Below, in pieces: positions 35,713-44,124 of a DNA stretch of 64,000 nucleotides. The stretch is from the NCBI RefSeq assembly GCF_036924535.1, contig NZ_JAZHRT010000001.1:7254001-7318000 (forward strand), given 5' to 3'. The stretch comes from Bradyrhizobium sp. AZCC 2262 (GTDB lineage: Bacteria > Pseudomonadota > Alphaproteobacteria > Rhizobiales > Xanthobacteraceae). The position numbers were made by a program, and so were the translations under genes. Numbering within the stretch: the first letter of the stretch is position 1; every line of letters starts with the position of its first letter. The notes under the pieces were generated by a model. The model had not been told where the DNA came from and made no database searches. It saw only the letters and a program-made list of their open reading frames with translations.

Positions 35713-35847
35713 AGTAGCCCGCAGGAGTCGACGGGTCGCGCGAACGCGCGCCCAGCGACGAGCGCAGTGTTGACAGGCTCCGCGATATGCAGGGATCGGC
35801 ACCAACCAAATGTCGGATGCCGCTTCCGCCTTCGCTCGTTGAGCTAC
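35713..35847. repeat. Diverged GTAGCCC-type palindromic repeat
   Basis: Begins AGTAGCCCGCAGGAGTCGACGGG and ends CGCTCGTTGAGCTACG. The inner GATATGCAGGGATCGGCACCAACC matches the inner part of the element at 36671-36757. It appears to be an older copy with an insertion. Confidence 0.5.
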
Positions 35848-35913
35848 GGCGGACAAGCCGCTCATGCGGCCATGCTTGCAAAAACGCTCGCGGAATTGCC
35901 GTGCTCAGCAATC

Positions 35914-36571
35914 CTATTTCTTCTCTGCGCGATCTTTCAGGATGACAGCTAACGGATTCGGTGCCGGCGCCGCAACAAGTTTCAAGGTGTTGGTGTCGTG
36001 ATGATTGAAGGGCCGGTCTCTCCCCTTCACCAGAAGCTCGGTTTCAATGGCATAGGTCCAGCTTCCGTCGTCGTTAAAGGTAATGTCACATCGATAACTC
36101 TCCGTGCGGAAAGCTTCGTCCAGGAATTCCGTCGAGCAGATTCCGTAACGCGTATCGCCACGCTTCGCCGTGACGGAGATGCGTTTGTCATCCGGCTTCG
36201 CGAGGCCCGATGCGAGCAAAACCTGGCCTCGCGGAATTGTCACGCTTTGCAGGATCAAGCCGGTGGCCGGCTCCCAAAGCCAGTAGCCGACCTGATCGTG
36301 AAAGGTGATGTCTTCCTCTGATGTGTTGATGTGGATGTGATAACGCAACCCGTAAAACAGTTGCGGACCATTGGCCTGCGGATCGATCGGGTCCATCCGG
36401 ATATGCTCTCGGAAAATCCGACGCTCCGGGCCCTCGGCTTTCGGGTTGACGTCCACGCCTTTGTCCGACCTGCCAGACACCCGCCAGATGACGCAGGGGT
36501 CCGAGATTAGCCAGGCCGTCGGGGGATACGTTGTCGGGCTCAGTAAAGATGTCTGCGGGCATGGGCAGCAT
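35914..36571 (-). pseudogene. Heme-binding beta-barrel (FABP/nitrobindin-like) protein, frameshifted
   Basis: Two frames make one protein of about 219 residues. The start region (36571) encodes MPADIFTEPDNVSPDGLANLGPL then RHLAGVWQ. At 36469-36470 an extra C (+ strand) shifts the frame, after which the other frame encodes SDKGVDVNPKAEGPERR and continues to 35914. It includes FYGLRYHIHINTSEEDITFHDQVGYWLWEP and HYGIC-type strands (here RYGICSTEF). Removing one base gives GVWQSDKGVDVNP, the expected nitrobindin-like opening. Family members bind heme in a beta-barrel; the physiological role of the bacterial ones is unclear. Confidence 0.8.
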
Positions 36572-36670
36572 GACGAAACCTCGCGTGATGGCGGTATCGG
36601 CAATCGTATCCTGACTGACGGCGTGAAGTCACCTCGATCGTGCAACTTGTACGGCGCTCCCTTTGAGCAA

Positions 36671-36757
36671 GTAGCCCGCATTAGCAAAGCGATATGCGGG
36701 GATCGGCACAACCGAAACCCGGATGTCGCTTCGCTCATCCGGGCTACGCTTGCTCAT
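36671..36757. repeat. Dispersed palindromic repeat (GTAGCCCG type)
   Basis: GTAGCCCGCATTAGCAAAGCG on the left pairs imperfectly with CGCTTCGCTCATCCGGGCTAC, split around GATCGGCACAACC. It belongs to the same family as 14772-14851. A half copy (AGTAGCCCGCATGAGCGAAGC) lies at 37340-37360, at the end of the cyclase gene. Confidence 0.65.
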
Positions 36758-36836
36758 GTTGATCCTAACGCCGCGCGAAAAGGAAGTGTTGAGCCGTCTG
36801 GCCAAAGGCAAATTGGGGCGGGAAAAATCTGGCGAT
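36756..36836 (+). pseudogene. Possible remnant of a LuxR-type HTH domain
   Basis: One frame reads MLILTPREKEVLSRLAKGK, matching the first helix of LuxR/FixJ DNA-binding domains (LTPREREVL...LAxGK). It then loses similarity after about 27 codons. The helix-turn-helix itself is missing. It directly abuts the repeat at 36671-36757. The match is short, so it may be chance. Confidence 0.3.
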
Positions 36837-36909
36837 AAGCATGCTTATTTGGCTGGAACCATTTGCGGTATGCTTAGATCGTCGCCAACAGAGCAGATGC
36901 GGTCAGCGA

Positions 36910-37254
36910 ATGCAGTCGTATGTGATCTTGATCTCGGTCGCCACGACCGGCGCATTTGGGTGGTTTGCGCTCGAACTCATGGGTCGGCCTATTCGAAATT
37001 TCTTCGATCTACGACGGTCTGTGCGCCATCAAATGCTTTTTATTGCGAACGTCGCGACGCCACAACCTCGCGAGACCTGCGTCACATCCGAGCAGATACG
37101 GCAATACGATACAGACTTGAAAAATGCGCGCGAGGCACAACGCATTCTGCGTGATTTGGCCTCTCAAATGCTGGCGTTCGCCGAGAGCGAAAGGGCGGCT
37201 TGTATTGCAATCAGGCCGTTTGGTTTTGATCCTCGTCGGCTGGCAGCGGCCTGA
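36910..37254 (+). CDS. Small membrane-anchored protein of unknown function
   Basis: 114 residues from the ATG at 36910. An N-terminal hydrophobic helix (YVILISVATTGAFGWFALEL) is followed by a charged helical domain (RNFFDLRRSVRHQMLFIANVA, then LKNAREAQRILRDLASQMLAFAE). It looks like a membrane-anchored coiled protein. No clear ribosome-binding site is seen and no family is recognised. Confidence 0.5.
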   Translation: MQSYVILISVATTGAFGWFALELMGRPIRNFFDLRRSVRHQMLFIANVATPQPRETCVTSEQIRQYDTDLKNAREAQRILRDLASQMLAFAESERAACIAIRPFGFDPRRLAAA

Positions 37255-37367
37255 TCGGACTTTCGAACACGCTCGACCGCCAAGGGACCGACCGCGCCGG
37301 CTTTCGCAAAAATGTCGAACGGGCGCTGCGGTTTGGCTAGTAGCCCGCATGAGCGAAGCGGCCAGCC

Positions 37368-40300
37368 TCACTGCGCGAGTTCGCCGAGTAACGCCTTGGC
37401 CTGCTTCAAGTCCAACGTGTCAAATCCCTCGCTGAACCAGCCGTAAATCAGGGCGAGACGCTCGCGTGCCTCGGCATTCCTGCCCTGGCTCCGAAGAAGC
37501 CGCGCTAGCGATATCGCCGCGCGGAGTTCCAATGACCGAGCGCACTGGCTCTGCGCGATAGCGATTGCGTCATTGTAGCTACGCTCCGCCTCATCCACAG
37601 CGTCATCACTCACCACCAGCAAAATGTCTCCGCGCAGCCGTCGAAGCTCGGCCTCCCACGCGCGCCCCGTAACGTCATTGACTTGTTTCAGCGCGTCACC
37701 GACAGTCGAAAGCGCAGTTTCCGGATCTTCAATCTCTACTAGTATCGTTACGAGCCATCCGCGCAGGAACCCGCGCATGTGTCCAAGATTGCTTCGACGT
37801 GCCTCCTCGATGGCCTCCCGAATTTCGGCTACTGCCCGCTCTTTTTGCCCTGTCTTCGCGAGCGCATACCCCCGTCCGAACTGCGAATAAAGTGCATAAA
37901 GATCTATATGGTGCTCCCTGGACAGGGCCAAACTTCGATCTGCGTGCGCCAGCGAGTCTTGAAATTCTCCACGCAGCGATTGTACTGCGCACGTCACATA
38001 GTGAGCGAACGCGACAGTATAGGCGTCAGCTTGCTTCAGGGCTTGCCCAAGAGCTTCTATCACGTAACGATGCGCCTGTTCGGGATAACCGAGGCTCCAC
38101 GTATCCCAGGCAAGTATCAATTGAGCAGCGATGCGTGGGTCCACAGCATAAGATAAAAATAAGGATCGCGCGTCCGCAGTAACCACCTGCTTCAGTGCAA
38201 CTGCCCGCTCAAGATGTTCACGCGCTCGAACGAAGTCACCGAGGGTAAACAACGTGCTTCCAAGGACACGATGCGCCACTGTCAGCGCGATCGGGTCTTT
38301 GAGCTCTTCGGCCTTAGCGAGCAGCGTCTCGCCGAGCTCGATCGCCCGATCATGTTGGGCTCTCATCCAATAATGCAGCGCCAGGCCAAACATCGCCTGT
38401 ATCTCTTTACGCGGCTCGCCGAGCTCCTCGCTCAAAGTGCGAGCACGTTCAAATGAACTGCGGGTGTCGTCCGCCGAATAACCATGTGCCGCGATGAAGC
38501 AGACGCCGAGCGACAACTGAAGCTCCAATTCCTTGGAAAGGCGCTCCGGCGTCTCTGGCAACACATTCAAGAACTCCAAGGCCTTTTGAAATTGGACTAT
38601 GGCTTCGAAGTTGGCTGACCGACTTCTGGCACGTTGACCTCCGTGCGACCAATAGATCACTGCAAATTCAGCGTTGCCCGCCAGGCTATAGTGATAGGCG
38701 AGAAGCTCGGGTTCATCCGTAACAATCTCCGGCCGCTCCTTCTCGAGTACTGCGCCGACTCTTGCATGGACCTCCCGACGGGTTGATCTCAGCAACGATT
38801 CATAGGCCGCGTCGCGCACAAGCGCGTGCTTGAATACATAACGGGCTGACGGCCTATGGTCGATTTGCTGAATAATCTCGCTTTGCTGAAGGTGTGCGAG
38901 GGTTAAATCCAATTCTGAACTGCTTAGATTTGAAACGCGAAGCAACACGTCGTAAGAGAATTCACGGCCAATGACAGCGGCCATTTGCGCGACACTTCGC
39001 CCCTGTGGTGCTCGATCCAGGCGCGCCACAAGCGAATCGCGCAGCGAGTCCGGCACCAACCAAGAAGCCGACGGCTCCGCGCGTTGGTTGCTCGCTCCGC
39101 GCTTTTCGATGCCGCTTGACTCAAGGGCTCCACGAGCAAGCTCTTCTACGAAGAGAGGTATTGAATCGCTCTCGTCGACAATCCTATTCATCACCGCAGT
39201 TGGGACACTCTGTTTGCGCAAAGCCAGCTGTGTCATTTCGACGACCTCCCGTCGTGGGAGACGCGATAACGTTAACCCGCTCACGTTGCCATAAGCGCCC
39301 GAGCGCGCTTGATACTCTGGTCGATGAGTCACAATTAGTAGAATTCTTGCCTTCTCGGTTCGGCCCGCAACCATTTCGAGAAGTTCCTGCGTCGAAGGAT
39401 CGATCCATTGCGCATCCTCAAGCAGACAAAGGACCGGGCGTCGATCCGAAAGACCGAGCAGGAGATCGACGAGCACGAACAAGGTATGGGCCTTCTTCTG
39501 CACCGCGGTGAGTTCAAGCGGAGCATATCGTGATTCACTTGGAATCGAGATCATCTCGGCGACGAGCGGTATGACCTTGTCGACTTGCATAGTGGCCTTC
39601 GCAAGCAATTTCTCGATCTTGTCGAGCTTGACCAGATCGGAGTCATTGTCAGCTAGCTTGCCGAGCCGCTTGATTTGTTGGATAACCGGGAAGAGAGCGC
39701 TCTGCATGTGGTGGGGCGAGCACTGGAAATTCAGACTGAAATGAGATTGCTTTCCGATCCAATGATCGAGTTCGTGAACGATTCTCGATTTACCAATCCC
39801 GGGCACACCGCAGACATATAGAACTTGACCTTCTCCACCCTTTGCGTCACGCCAGCGTTGTTGCAACAAAGCCAGCTCGGTACGCCGCCCAACCAGCGGC
39901 GTCAGTGCCGCGGCGCGGCCGGCTTGAAAGCGGCTTGAGTCCTCATGGACATGCCGCACTCGAAATGCGTGAATGGGGTCCGCGATGCCCTTCAGGTTCT
40001 GGGGTCCCAGATCTTCCTGATCGATCCGCACCGAAATAAGCCGTCTGGTGACCTCAGCAATTATCACTGAATTCGGCGCCGCGATTGTCTGGAGACGGGC
40101 CGCGATGTGCGGCGTATCCCCGATCGCGCTTGAGGGAATCGATGGATCGCCGGCGCCCGTTTCGCTTATCACCACGATGCCGGTGCTGATCCCGACCCGC
40201 ACCGACAATCGTGGCGGTCCCGCGATGGCCATCACGGCCTCGATCACCGCGAGGCCCGCGCGTACGGCCCGTTCAGCATCGTCCTCATGTGCGAGCGGGT

Positions 40301-40742
40301 AGCCGAAATACACCTCAAGGCCGTCGCCATGATATTGGGACACATGGCCTCCATAGCGCTCGATAACCGCCCCGCACGCGCTCTGGTAGGCATGCATGAC
40401 GGCCTTGAAATCTTCCGGGTCGAGACCGCTGGCAAACTTGGTCGAGTCGACGAGGTCGCAGAACATGACAGTGATCTGACGACGTTCGGCCGGTCGTGGC
40501 CCGATCGTCGATCTGCTTTTTGTCCCCTCGCCGGGCTCGAATTGCGACAGGTCAGCCGGTGACGAACCCAGCTCAGAAATGGCCGCAAGCAACTTGGCCC
40601 TGGGACCGACCGGCACGCCGATCTGCTCCAGCATGTTCTCGGTCACATGGGGCAGAAAGTCGAATTCGATTTCGTTGTCCTCGAACGCTTTCGCGTACTT
40701 GCCAAGGCCGAGGCGATGCAGCCATGCCGAAACGTCACTCAC
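37368..40742 (-). CDS. SAM domain - class III nucleotide cyclase - AAA ATPase - TPR protein
   Basis: 1124 residues. Residues 1-60 form a SAM domain (VSAWLHRLGLGKYAKAFEDNEI). Residues 85-250 form a class III cyclase domain: metal Asps D96 (MFCDLVDST) and D140 (YHGDG). The transition-state pair N-x3-R reads H212-x3-R216 (GDTPHIAARL), so the Asn is replaced. Residues 280-560 are a STAND/AAA_16 ATPase with Walker A GVPGIGKSR near 312-320. The rest is TPR-like helices (LHYWMRAQHDRAIELGETLL). Such proteins are large signalling switches common in Bradyrhizobium. It is divergent from the NHLP/HDO pair. Cyclase activity is uncertain because of H212. Confidence 0.88.
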   Translation of the reverse strand: MSDVSAWLHRLGLGKYAKAFEDNEIEFDFLPHVTENMLEQIGVPVGPRAKLLAAISELGSSPADLSQFEPGEGTKSRSTIGPRPAERRQITVMFCDLVDSTKFASGLDPEDFKAVMHAYQSACGAVIERYGGHVSQYHGDGLEVYFGYPLAHEDDAERAVRAGLAVIEAVMAIAGPPRLSVRVGISTGIVVISETGAGDPSIPSSAIGDTPHIAARLQTIAAPNSVIIAEVTRRLISVRIDQEDLGPQNLKGIADPIHAFRVRHVHEDSSRFQAGRAAALTPLVGRRTELALLQQRWRDAKGGEGQVLYVCGVPGIGKSRIVHELDHWIGKQSHFSLNFQCSPHHMQSALFPVIQQIKRLGKLADNDSDLVKLDKIEKLLAKATMQVDKVIPLVAEMISIPSESRYAPLELTAVQKKAHTLFVLVDLLLGLSDRRPVLCLLEDAQWIDPSTQELLEMVAGRTEKARILLIVTHRPEYQARSGAYGNVSGLTLSRLPRREVVEMTQLALRKQSVPTAVMNRIVDESDSIPLFVEELARGALESSGIEKRGASNQRAEPSASWLVPDSLRDSLVARLDRAPQGRSVAQMAAVIGREFSYDVLLRVSNLSSSELDLTLAHLQQSEIIQQIDHRPSARYVFKHALVRDAAYESLLRSTRREVHARVGAVLEKERPEIVTDEPELLAYHYSLAGNAEFAVIYWSHGGQRARSRSANFEAIVQFQKALEFLNVLPETPERLSKELELQLSLGVCFIAAHGYSADDTRSSFERARTLSEELGEPRKEIQAMFGLALHYWMRAQHDRAIELGETLLAKAEELKDPIALTVAHRVLGSTLFTLGDFVRAREHLERAVALKQVVTADARSLFLSYAVDPRIAAQLILAWDTWSLGYPEQAHRYVIEALGQALKQADAYTVAFAHYVTCAVQSLRGEFQDSLAHADRSLALSREHHIDLYALYSQFGRGYALAKTGQKERAVAEIREAIEEARRSNLGHMRGFLRGWLVTILVEIEDPETALSTVGDALKQVNDVTGRAWEAELRRLRGDILLVVSDDAVDEAERSYNDAIAIAQSQCARSLELRAAISLARLLRSQGRNAEARERLALIYGWFSEGFDTLDLKQAKALLGELAQ

Positions 40743-41137
40743 CCGGCAGCCTCCTCTGCGAGAAGTGTGAGGACACCAAGTTGTACATTGAACTTGCTCG
40801 CTTTGAAATGCGGTTATGGCCTAGCCGCCAATTTGCTGTCTCCGCGAGTGGAGCAAAGGAACGGAGGGCGCCTTGCGGCCGTCGGTATCCTGCAACCCGA
40901 TTTCCATCGGCAACAGATCAGGAGAACAAGCCGCACCCATAGTGCCGGCATCGACCGCGGAGCCTGCGTCCGCGGGAGGTCGCCATCGCAATGGCTGCGA
41001 GATCACATGCTCAGCAGGTGGTTGACCTGACGCCCTGAAATTGCGGAGGCATCTTGACGCATCTGCAAATGCAGGACAACATGTAGCGTTGAAGAGGCGG
41101 AGGAATTTTATCCCTTTCACATCATCAGGTGGCCACG
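40743..41137. other. Intergenic region between the cyclase gene and the NHLP/HDO pair
   Basis: No supported gene. TTGACG at 41054-41059 with a weak ACATGTA-like box about 20 bases downstream is a possible promoter for the NHLP/HDO unit. The region would also hold the promoter of the divergent cyclase gene. Confidence 0.35.
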
Positions 41138-41455
41138 ATGAGCAAAACCAAGGATGATTGTACCTCTTATTATCCCAACGACGCTCTCGCTGCTGTGATC
41201 GTGCGAGCGTGGAGTGATAAAGGATTTGAAGGTCGATTGCTGTCGGGCGCGAACCTGACCAACAAGGCCAGTACCACAGCCGCGTTGGAGGAAATGGGCA
41301 TTTCCCTAGACGATGTGGTCGTTCTGGAGCCGAAGGACTTAGGAGGGTACAAACGGAAGGAAGGCCAAATCCTTTTCGTATTACCCAAGGTCATTGGCAA
41401 ACCTTCGATGGAGACAGCCCGAATAGCGATGGCGTCGACGTGTGACGGGATTTGA
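41138..41455 (+). CDS. NHLP-like leader peptide protein (possible RiPP precursor)
   Basis: 105 residues from the ATG at 41138, with AGGTGG just upstream. Residues 15-83 follow the nitrile-hydratase alpha/NHLP leader pattern: DALAAVIVRAWSDKGFEGRLL, then ALEEMGISLDDVVVLEP, then GQILFVLP. After this helix-strand module a 20-residue tail remains (residues 84-105), ending MASTCDGI with a single Cys. Another Cys is near the N-terminus (residue 8). It is far too short for nitrile hydratase and lacks the CTLCSC metal motif. NHLP domains usually serve as leaders of ribosomally made, modified peptides; the tail would then be the core. The next gene, 80 bases downstream, is a candidate modifying enzyme. 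Confidence 0.7.
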   Translation: MSKTKDDCTSYYPNDALAAVIVRAWSDKGFEGRLLSGANLTNKASTTAALEEMGISLDDVVVLEPKDLGGYKRKEGQILFVLPKVIGKPSMETARIAMASTCDGI

Positions 41456-41535
41456 AGACACCCATTGCTTCCCATGGCGTGGGTACGTTCATTGACCACT
41501 GACCGTGCACCTAGCTGGCGGTCCGGAGGTGAAGT

Positions 41536-42384
41536 ATGGACAACATTACAGTAGAGTGGGTAGCACTTTCCGACGATATTGCGATCGTTGCGCGCGAAAC
41601 GGGCGATTCCTGGTTCGTTGATGTGAGGGACCAAGACGCCACAATCCCGTTCACCCGCCCGATGACCGGTCAGGGAACGCCTGGAAGCACGGGTGGACTC
41701 CTCAATGGTGCAATAGCACTCGGTCTCTCAATCGAAGGCGAGCTAAAGCAGCGCAATATATCGCTTCCGCAATACGTGTTTGACCTCATCTTCTCGTATC
41801 ACAACGCGCGCCGTGCTCCGGGCCACTTCCGTAAAGCTGCCAACCGCTTCAGGGCCTTGAACAGGCCAGAAATTGCCTCGTATCTCGAGACCCACGCGCG
41901 TGAGGAAACAGGACACGAGCGTCTGGCCATCAAGGACCTTCGCGCGCTAGGCTTGCCCGCCGAACGCATCGTCGCCAACCTTATTCCAAGCGGCATGAAG
42001 CCACTCTGCGACTATCACGACAGTCTCGCCCTCTCAGACTATCCGATCGGGTGTATCGGATACTCGTACTGCTTCGAGTACACCGCGGCCTTCAAGGGAA
42101 GGCCCGAAGTGGACGCCATCGAAGCTCTGTGGGCGCCTGGGATCGACGCATCACGTTTCTTGAGAACCCATAGCGCCCTCGGAAGCGAGGCGAGTCACGT
42201 TGATGATATCGTCGATTTCGTTTCGGGCCTGCCAGCGTCCGACCGGACCGAAATCGTTAGGGTGACCTACCGCACGGCCCTAGCGTTGGCAGAAGGCCTG
42301 CGTCACGTCGCGGGTCTGTCGGAAGCGCAAATCGTGGCGGAAGTCCAAGCCGCCGCAGGCGAGGAGATCTGCCTTGCGGCGTGA
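41536..42384 (+). CDS. Heme-oxygenase-like diiron (HDO/TENA-fold) protein
   Basis: 282 residues. GGAGGTGA ends three bases before the ATG. Residues 1-70 are an N-terminal extension of strands (VEWVALSDDIAIVARETGDSW) that I do not recognise. Residues 75-275 are all-helical with the metal-binding pattern of heme-oxygenase-like diiron enzymes. E118 and H120 with E123/E124 and H127 sit in YLETHAREETGHERLAIKDL, E181 in FEYTAAF, and H212, E218, H221 and D224 in HSALGSEASHVDDIVDF. HDO enzymes use O2 for oxidations and C-C or C-N cleavages. Placement directly behind an NHLP-like gene suggests it acts on that peptide; this is inference. Confidence 0.72.
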   Translation: MDNITVEWVALSDDIAIVARETGDSWFVDVRDQDATIPFTRPMTGQGTPGSTGGLLNGAIALGLSIEGELKQRNISLPQYVFDLIFSYHNARRAPGHFRKAANRFRALNRPEIASYLETHAREETGHERLAIKDLRALGLPAERIVANLIPSGMKPLCDYHDSLALSDYPIGCIGYSYCFEYTAAFKGRPEVDAIEALWAPGIDASRFLRTHSALGSEASHVDDIVDFVSGLPASDRTEIVRVTYRTALALAEGLRHVAGLSEAQIVAEVQAAAGEEICLAA

Positions 42385-42858
42385 GGCGCCGCTCAGCATT
42401 AAGCACGCCGGCACCAGACCAAGAAACCGCGCGGCTACTCGCACGATGCTCGCTGACGTTAACTGATTGCCGGCGTCGGGTCGCGTTTTCCAGAAGTGCC
42501 AGTACGCCGATCATCCGACTAAGCCTCGTCGGCCAGCGTCGGGGCCCGTTCGGCGTTGTACTCGAGGTTAGCACGCGGAGTCGGCGTTGTTATCGATAGC
42601 GTCGCCATTCAGGTAGGACGGCAGTTCGGTCCCGCTCACTAACCAGGATTCAGAATGCTGGGGGTCCCTATTCCGTTCCTTACTGGATCATCTAGCGTGA
42701 CTTCGGGAATCGAACCACCGACGCCTCGTGGGTAGAAGTCATGGTGCCCAGGGGCGGGATCGAACCACCGACACTGCGATTTTCAGTCGCATGCTCTACC
42801 AGCGGATCAACTACCGCTTCGGCTGGGGCACGGCCCGATTGAACCTGGCACGGCGAAA
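42385..42858. other. Intergenic region at the left end of the probable island
   Basis: No supported gene. It contains the truncated tRNA-Phe copy at 42742-42801. Just before it is a degenerate T-arm-like piece (GGGAATCGAACCACCGACGC at about 42704-42723). Confidence 0.5.
42742..42801 (-). repeat. Truncated tRNA-Phe copy, 3' 60 bases (att-like)
   Basis: Bases 42742-42801 equal the 3' part of the intact tRNA-Phe at 53556-53631, from the CCA end through the T-arm, variable loop, anticodon arm (GAA anticodon) and part of the D-arm, in the same orientation. Beyond 42801 the sequence differs and the 5' acceptor strand is missing, so it cannot be a working tRNA. A 3' tRNA fragment at a distance from the intact gene is the footprint of integration of an element into the tRNA's 3' end. 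Confidence 0.8.
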
Positions 42859-43065
42859 CTAGTCGATTGGCACGAGCCGTTCGTCCCACTGCGCCGCAAG
42901 GTTCTTGATCTGGTCGAAATTCAGGATCGCCGGTTCACCCTCGCGGACGATTGTTGTCCGCTTGCGTTCCTTGGGTAGCAATGTCATCGCGCGCGAAACT
43001 GCCGCGCGCAGTTTCATCGAGCCGTGATCTGTGAGGGTGACGAACTCTTCCGGGTCAAGGGCCAT
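42859..43065 (-). CDS. Small hypothetical protein
   Basis: 68 residues (MALDPEEFVTLTDHGSMKLR, then AAVSRAMTLLPKERKRTTIV...NFDQIKNLAAQWDERLVPID). Soluble and mixed charge, no signal peptide. The last half resembles short DNA-binding or antitoxin-like proteins only loosely. No strong ribosome-binding site. It lies 58 bases inside the island from the truncated tRNA. Confidence 0.45.
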   Translation of the reverse strand: MALDPEEFVTLTDHGSMKLRAAVSRAMTLLPKERKRTTIVREGEPAILNFDQIKNLAAQWDERLVPID

Positions 43066-43346
43066 GGGTCCACGCCTACACTACCGGCTGGCCCGCAAGC
43101 CAGCACACACGCCCCGAATGCCCAACTCTCCAGATAATCCAACTTGGTTAATAGACAGTTATCGTTCGGCTCTGTCGTGTTGAATTGGCGCGCGGCACAC
43201 GCTTACTTGAACCTCGACCCATGCGCCGGCTCGATTTCAAATGGTTGGCCTAAAGGAGGCGGCTGCCGTCAAGCTCACGGCAGGGTGTTCGCTCGTGCCG
43301 CGCCTGCCCACTGTAGCACCCAGTGAACCATGGCAGTCGCAATGGA

Positions 43347-43829
43347 TCAGGCTACCGCTGTCAACCTGACATCGGCATCCGGGTTTGCGCAAAGCAGACG
43401 CTTGCGAATGGCCTCTTCGACGAGCGCGAGCGCCTCCTTGGCTTGTCGCGCTTCGGCTTCAGCAACTTCGGCGCGAAGCTCGACGGCCATCAACTTGTCC
43501 TTCTGACCTTCAATACAGGACCGGGCTTGTTCCAGCGCTCGACACGCTTGTTGCAGCTTAAGTTCGGCGGTGACGATGAGTTCACGTTGTGCCTGCTCGG
43601 CGGCCTCCGCCCGCATTTCGGCAAGCCGCAATCCTTCCAAGGCGCTCGTGCAAAGTGACTGGGCACGAGCTTCCGTCTCGCGGGCGTGCTTCTCCATACC
43701 GCGGAAAACATCGGCCGCTTGATATACCAGATCGAGGGCTGTTGCTCCCTTGTCTGGTGCCAGCGGGGAGGGAAAGCTCAGGGCGTCCTCGTCCCCTCCA
43801 ACTGACGCTCTGGAATTACGCTGCGCCAT
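43347..43829 (-). CDS. Coiled-coil protein of unknown function
   Basis: 160 residues from the ATG at 43829 (an ATG at 43853 is also possible). After a short disordered N-terminus, residues 40-145 are a long Ala/Glu/Arg-rich coiled coil (KHARETEARAQSLCTSALEG, LRLAEMRAEAAEQAQRELI, VAEAEARQAKEALALVEEAI). No signal peptide. Similar proteins occur in Bradyrhizobium; the role is unknown. Confidence 0.6.
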   Translation of the reverse strand: MAQRNSRASVGGDEDALSFPSPLAPDKGATALDLVYQAADVFRGMEKHARETEARAQSLCTSALEGLRLAEMRAEAAEQAQRELIVTAELKLQQACRALEQARSCIEGQKDKLMAVELRAEVAEAEARQAKEALALVEEAIRKRLLCANPDADVRLTAVA

Positions 43830-44027
43830 GTAGTTCAAGCTCGTCGCGAACACACACGAGCAGCATCATGAATAGCTATGGTTAACGGATGGTTAAACAG
43901 TTGTATGCCGGGAGGCGTCGCGGCGGGACAGTGGCACGCGAAATCTATCAGCAACGTCCTTGACCGCGCTTTTAAGCGCGGTGCTTGCGCCCCCACGTAG
44001 ACGCGACTTGATTTGACTTGAGTAAAA

Positions 44028-44096
44028 TGCTGCCCAGGGAGGGAATCATACGCAGCCACCGACGCGACGAACCGCTGTTCGTCCTTGGCATGGCGC
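44028..44096. repeat. Decayed tRNA-Phe-derived repeat, copy 1
   Basis: TGCCCAGGGAGGGAATCATACGC... matches the copy at 45844-45912 over about 69 bases with a handful of differences. Both start like the tRNA-Phe 3' end (GTGCCCAGGGGCGGGATCGAACCACCGAC) and then diverge. Confidence 0.6.
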
Positions 44097-44124
44097 GAAC
44101 GGCGGCCGCTAACAGCCGCACGGA

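Larger units (their letters stand above)
36572..36909. other. Intergenic interval with a palindromic repeat and a possible LuxR remnant
   Basis: Holds the repeat at 36671-36757 and the short LuxR-like fragment at 36756-36836. Nothing else in it can be supported. Confidence 0.4.

Noticed and set aside
41170..41634. 154-codon frame antisense to the NHLP-like gene
   Set aside because: Overlaps the start of the HDO gene and has no ribosome-binding site; the plus-strand frames carry recognisable motifs.
42692..42889. 65-codon minus-strand frame
   Set aside because: It translates the truncated tRNA-Phe sequence.
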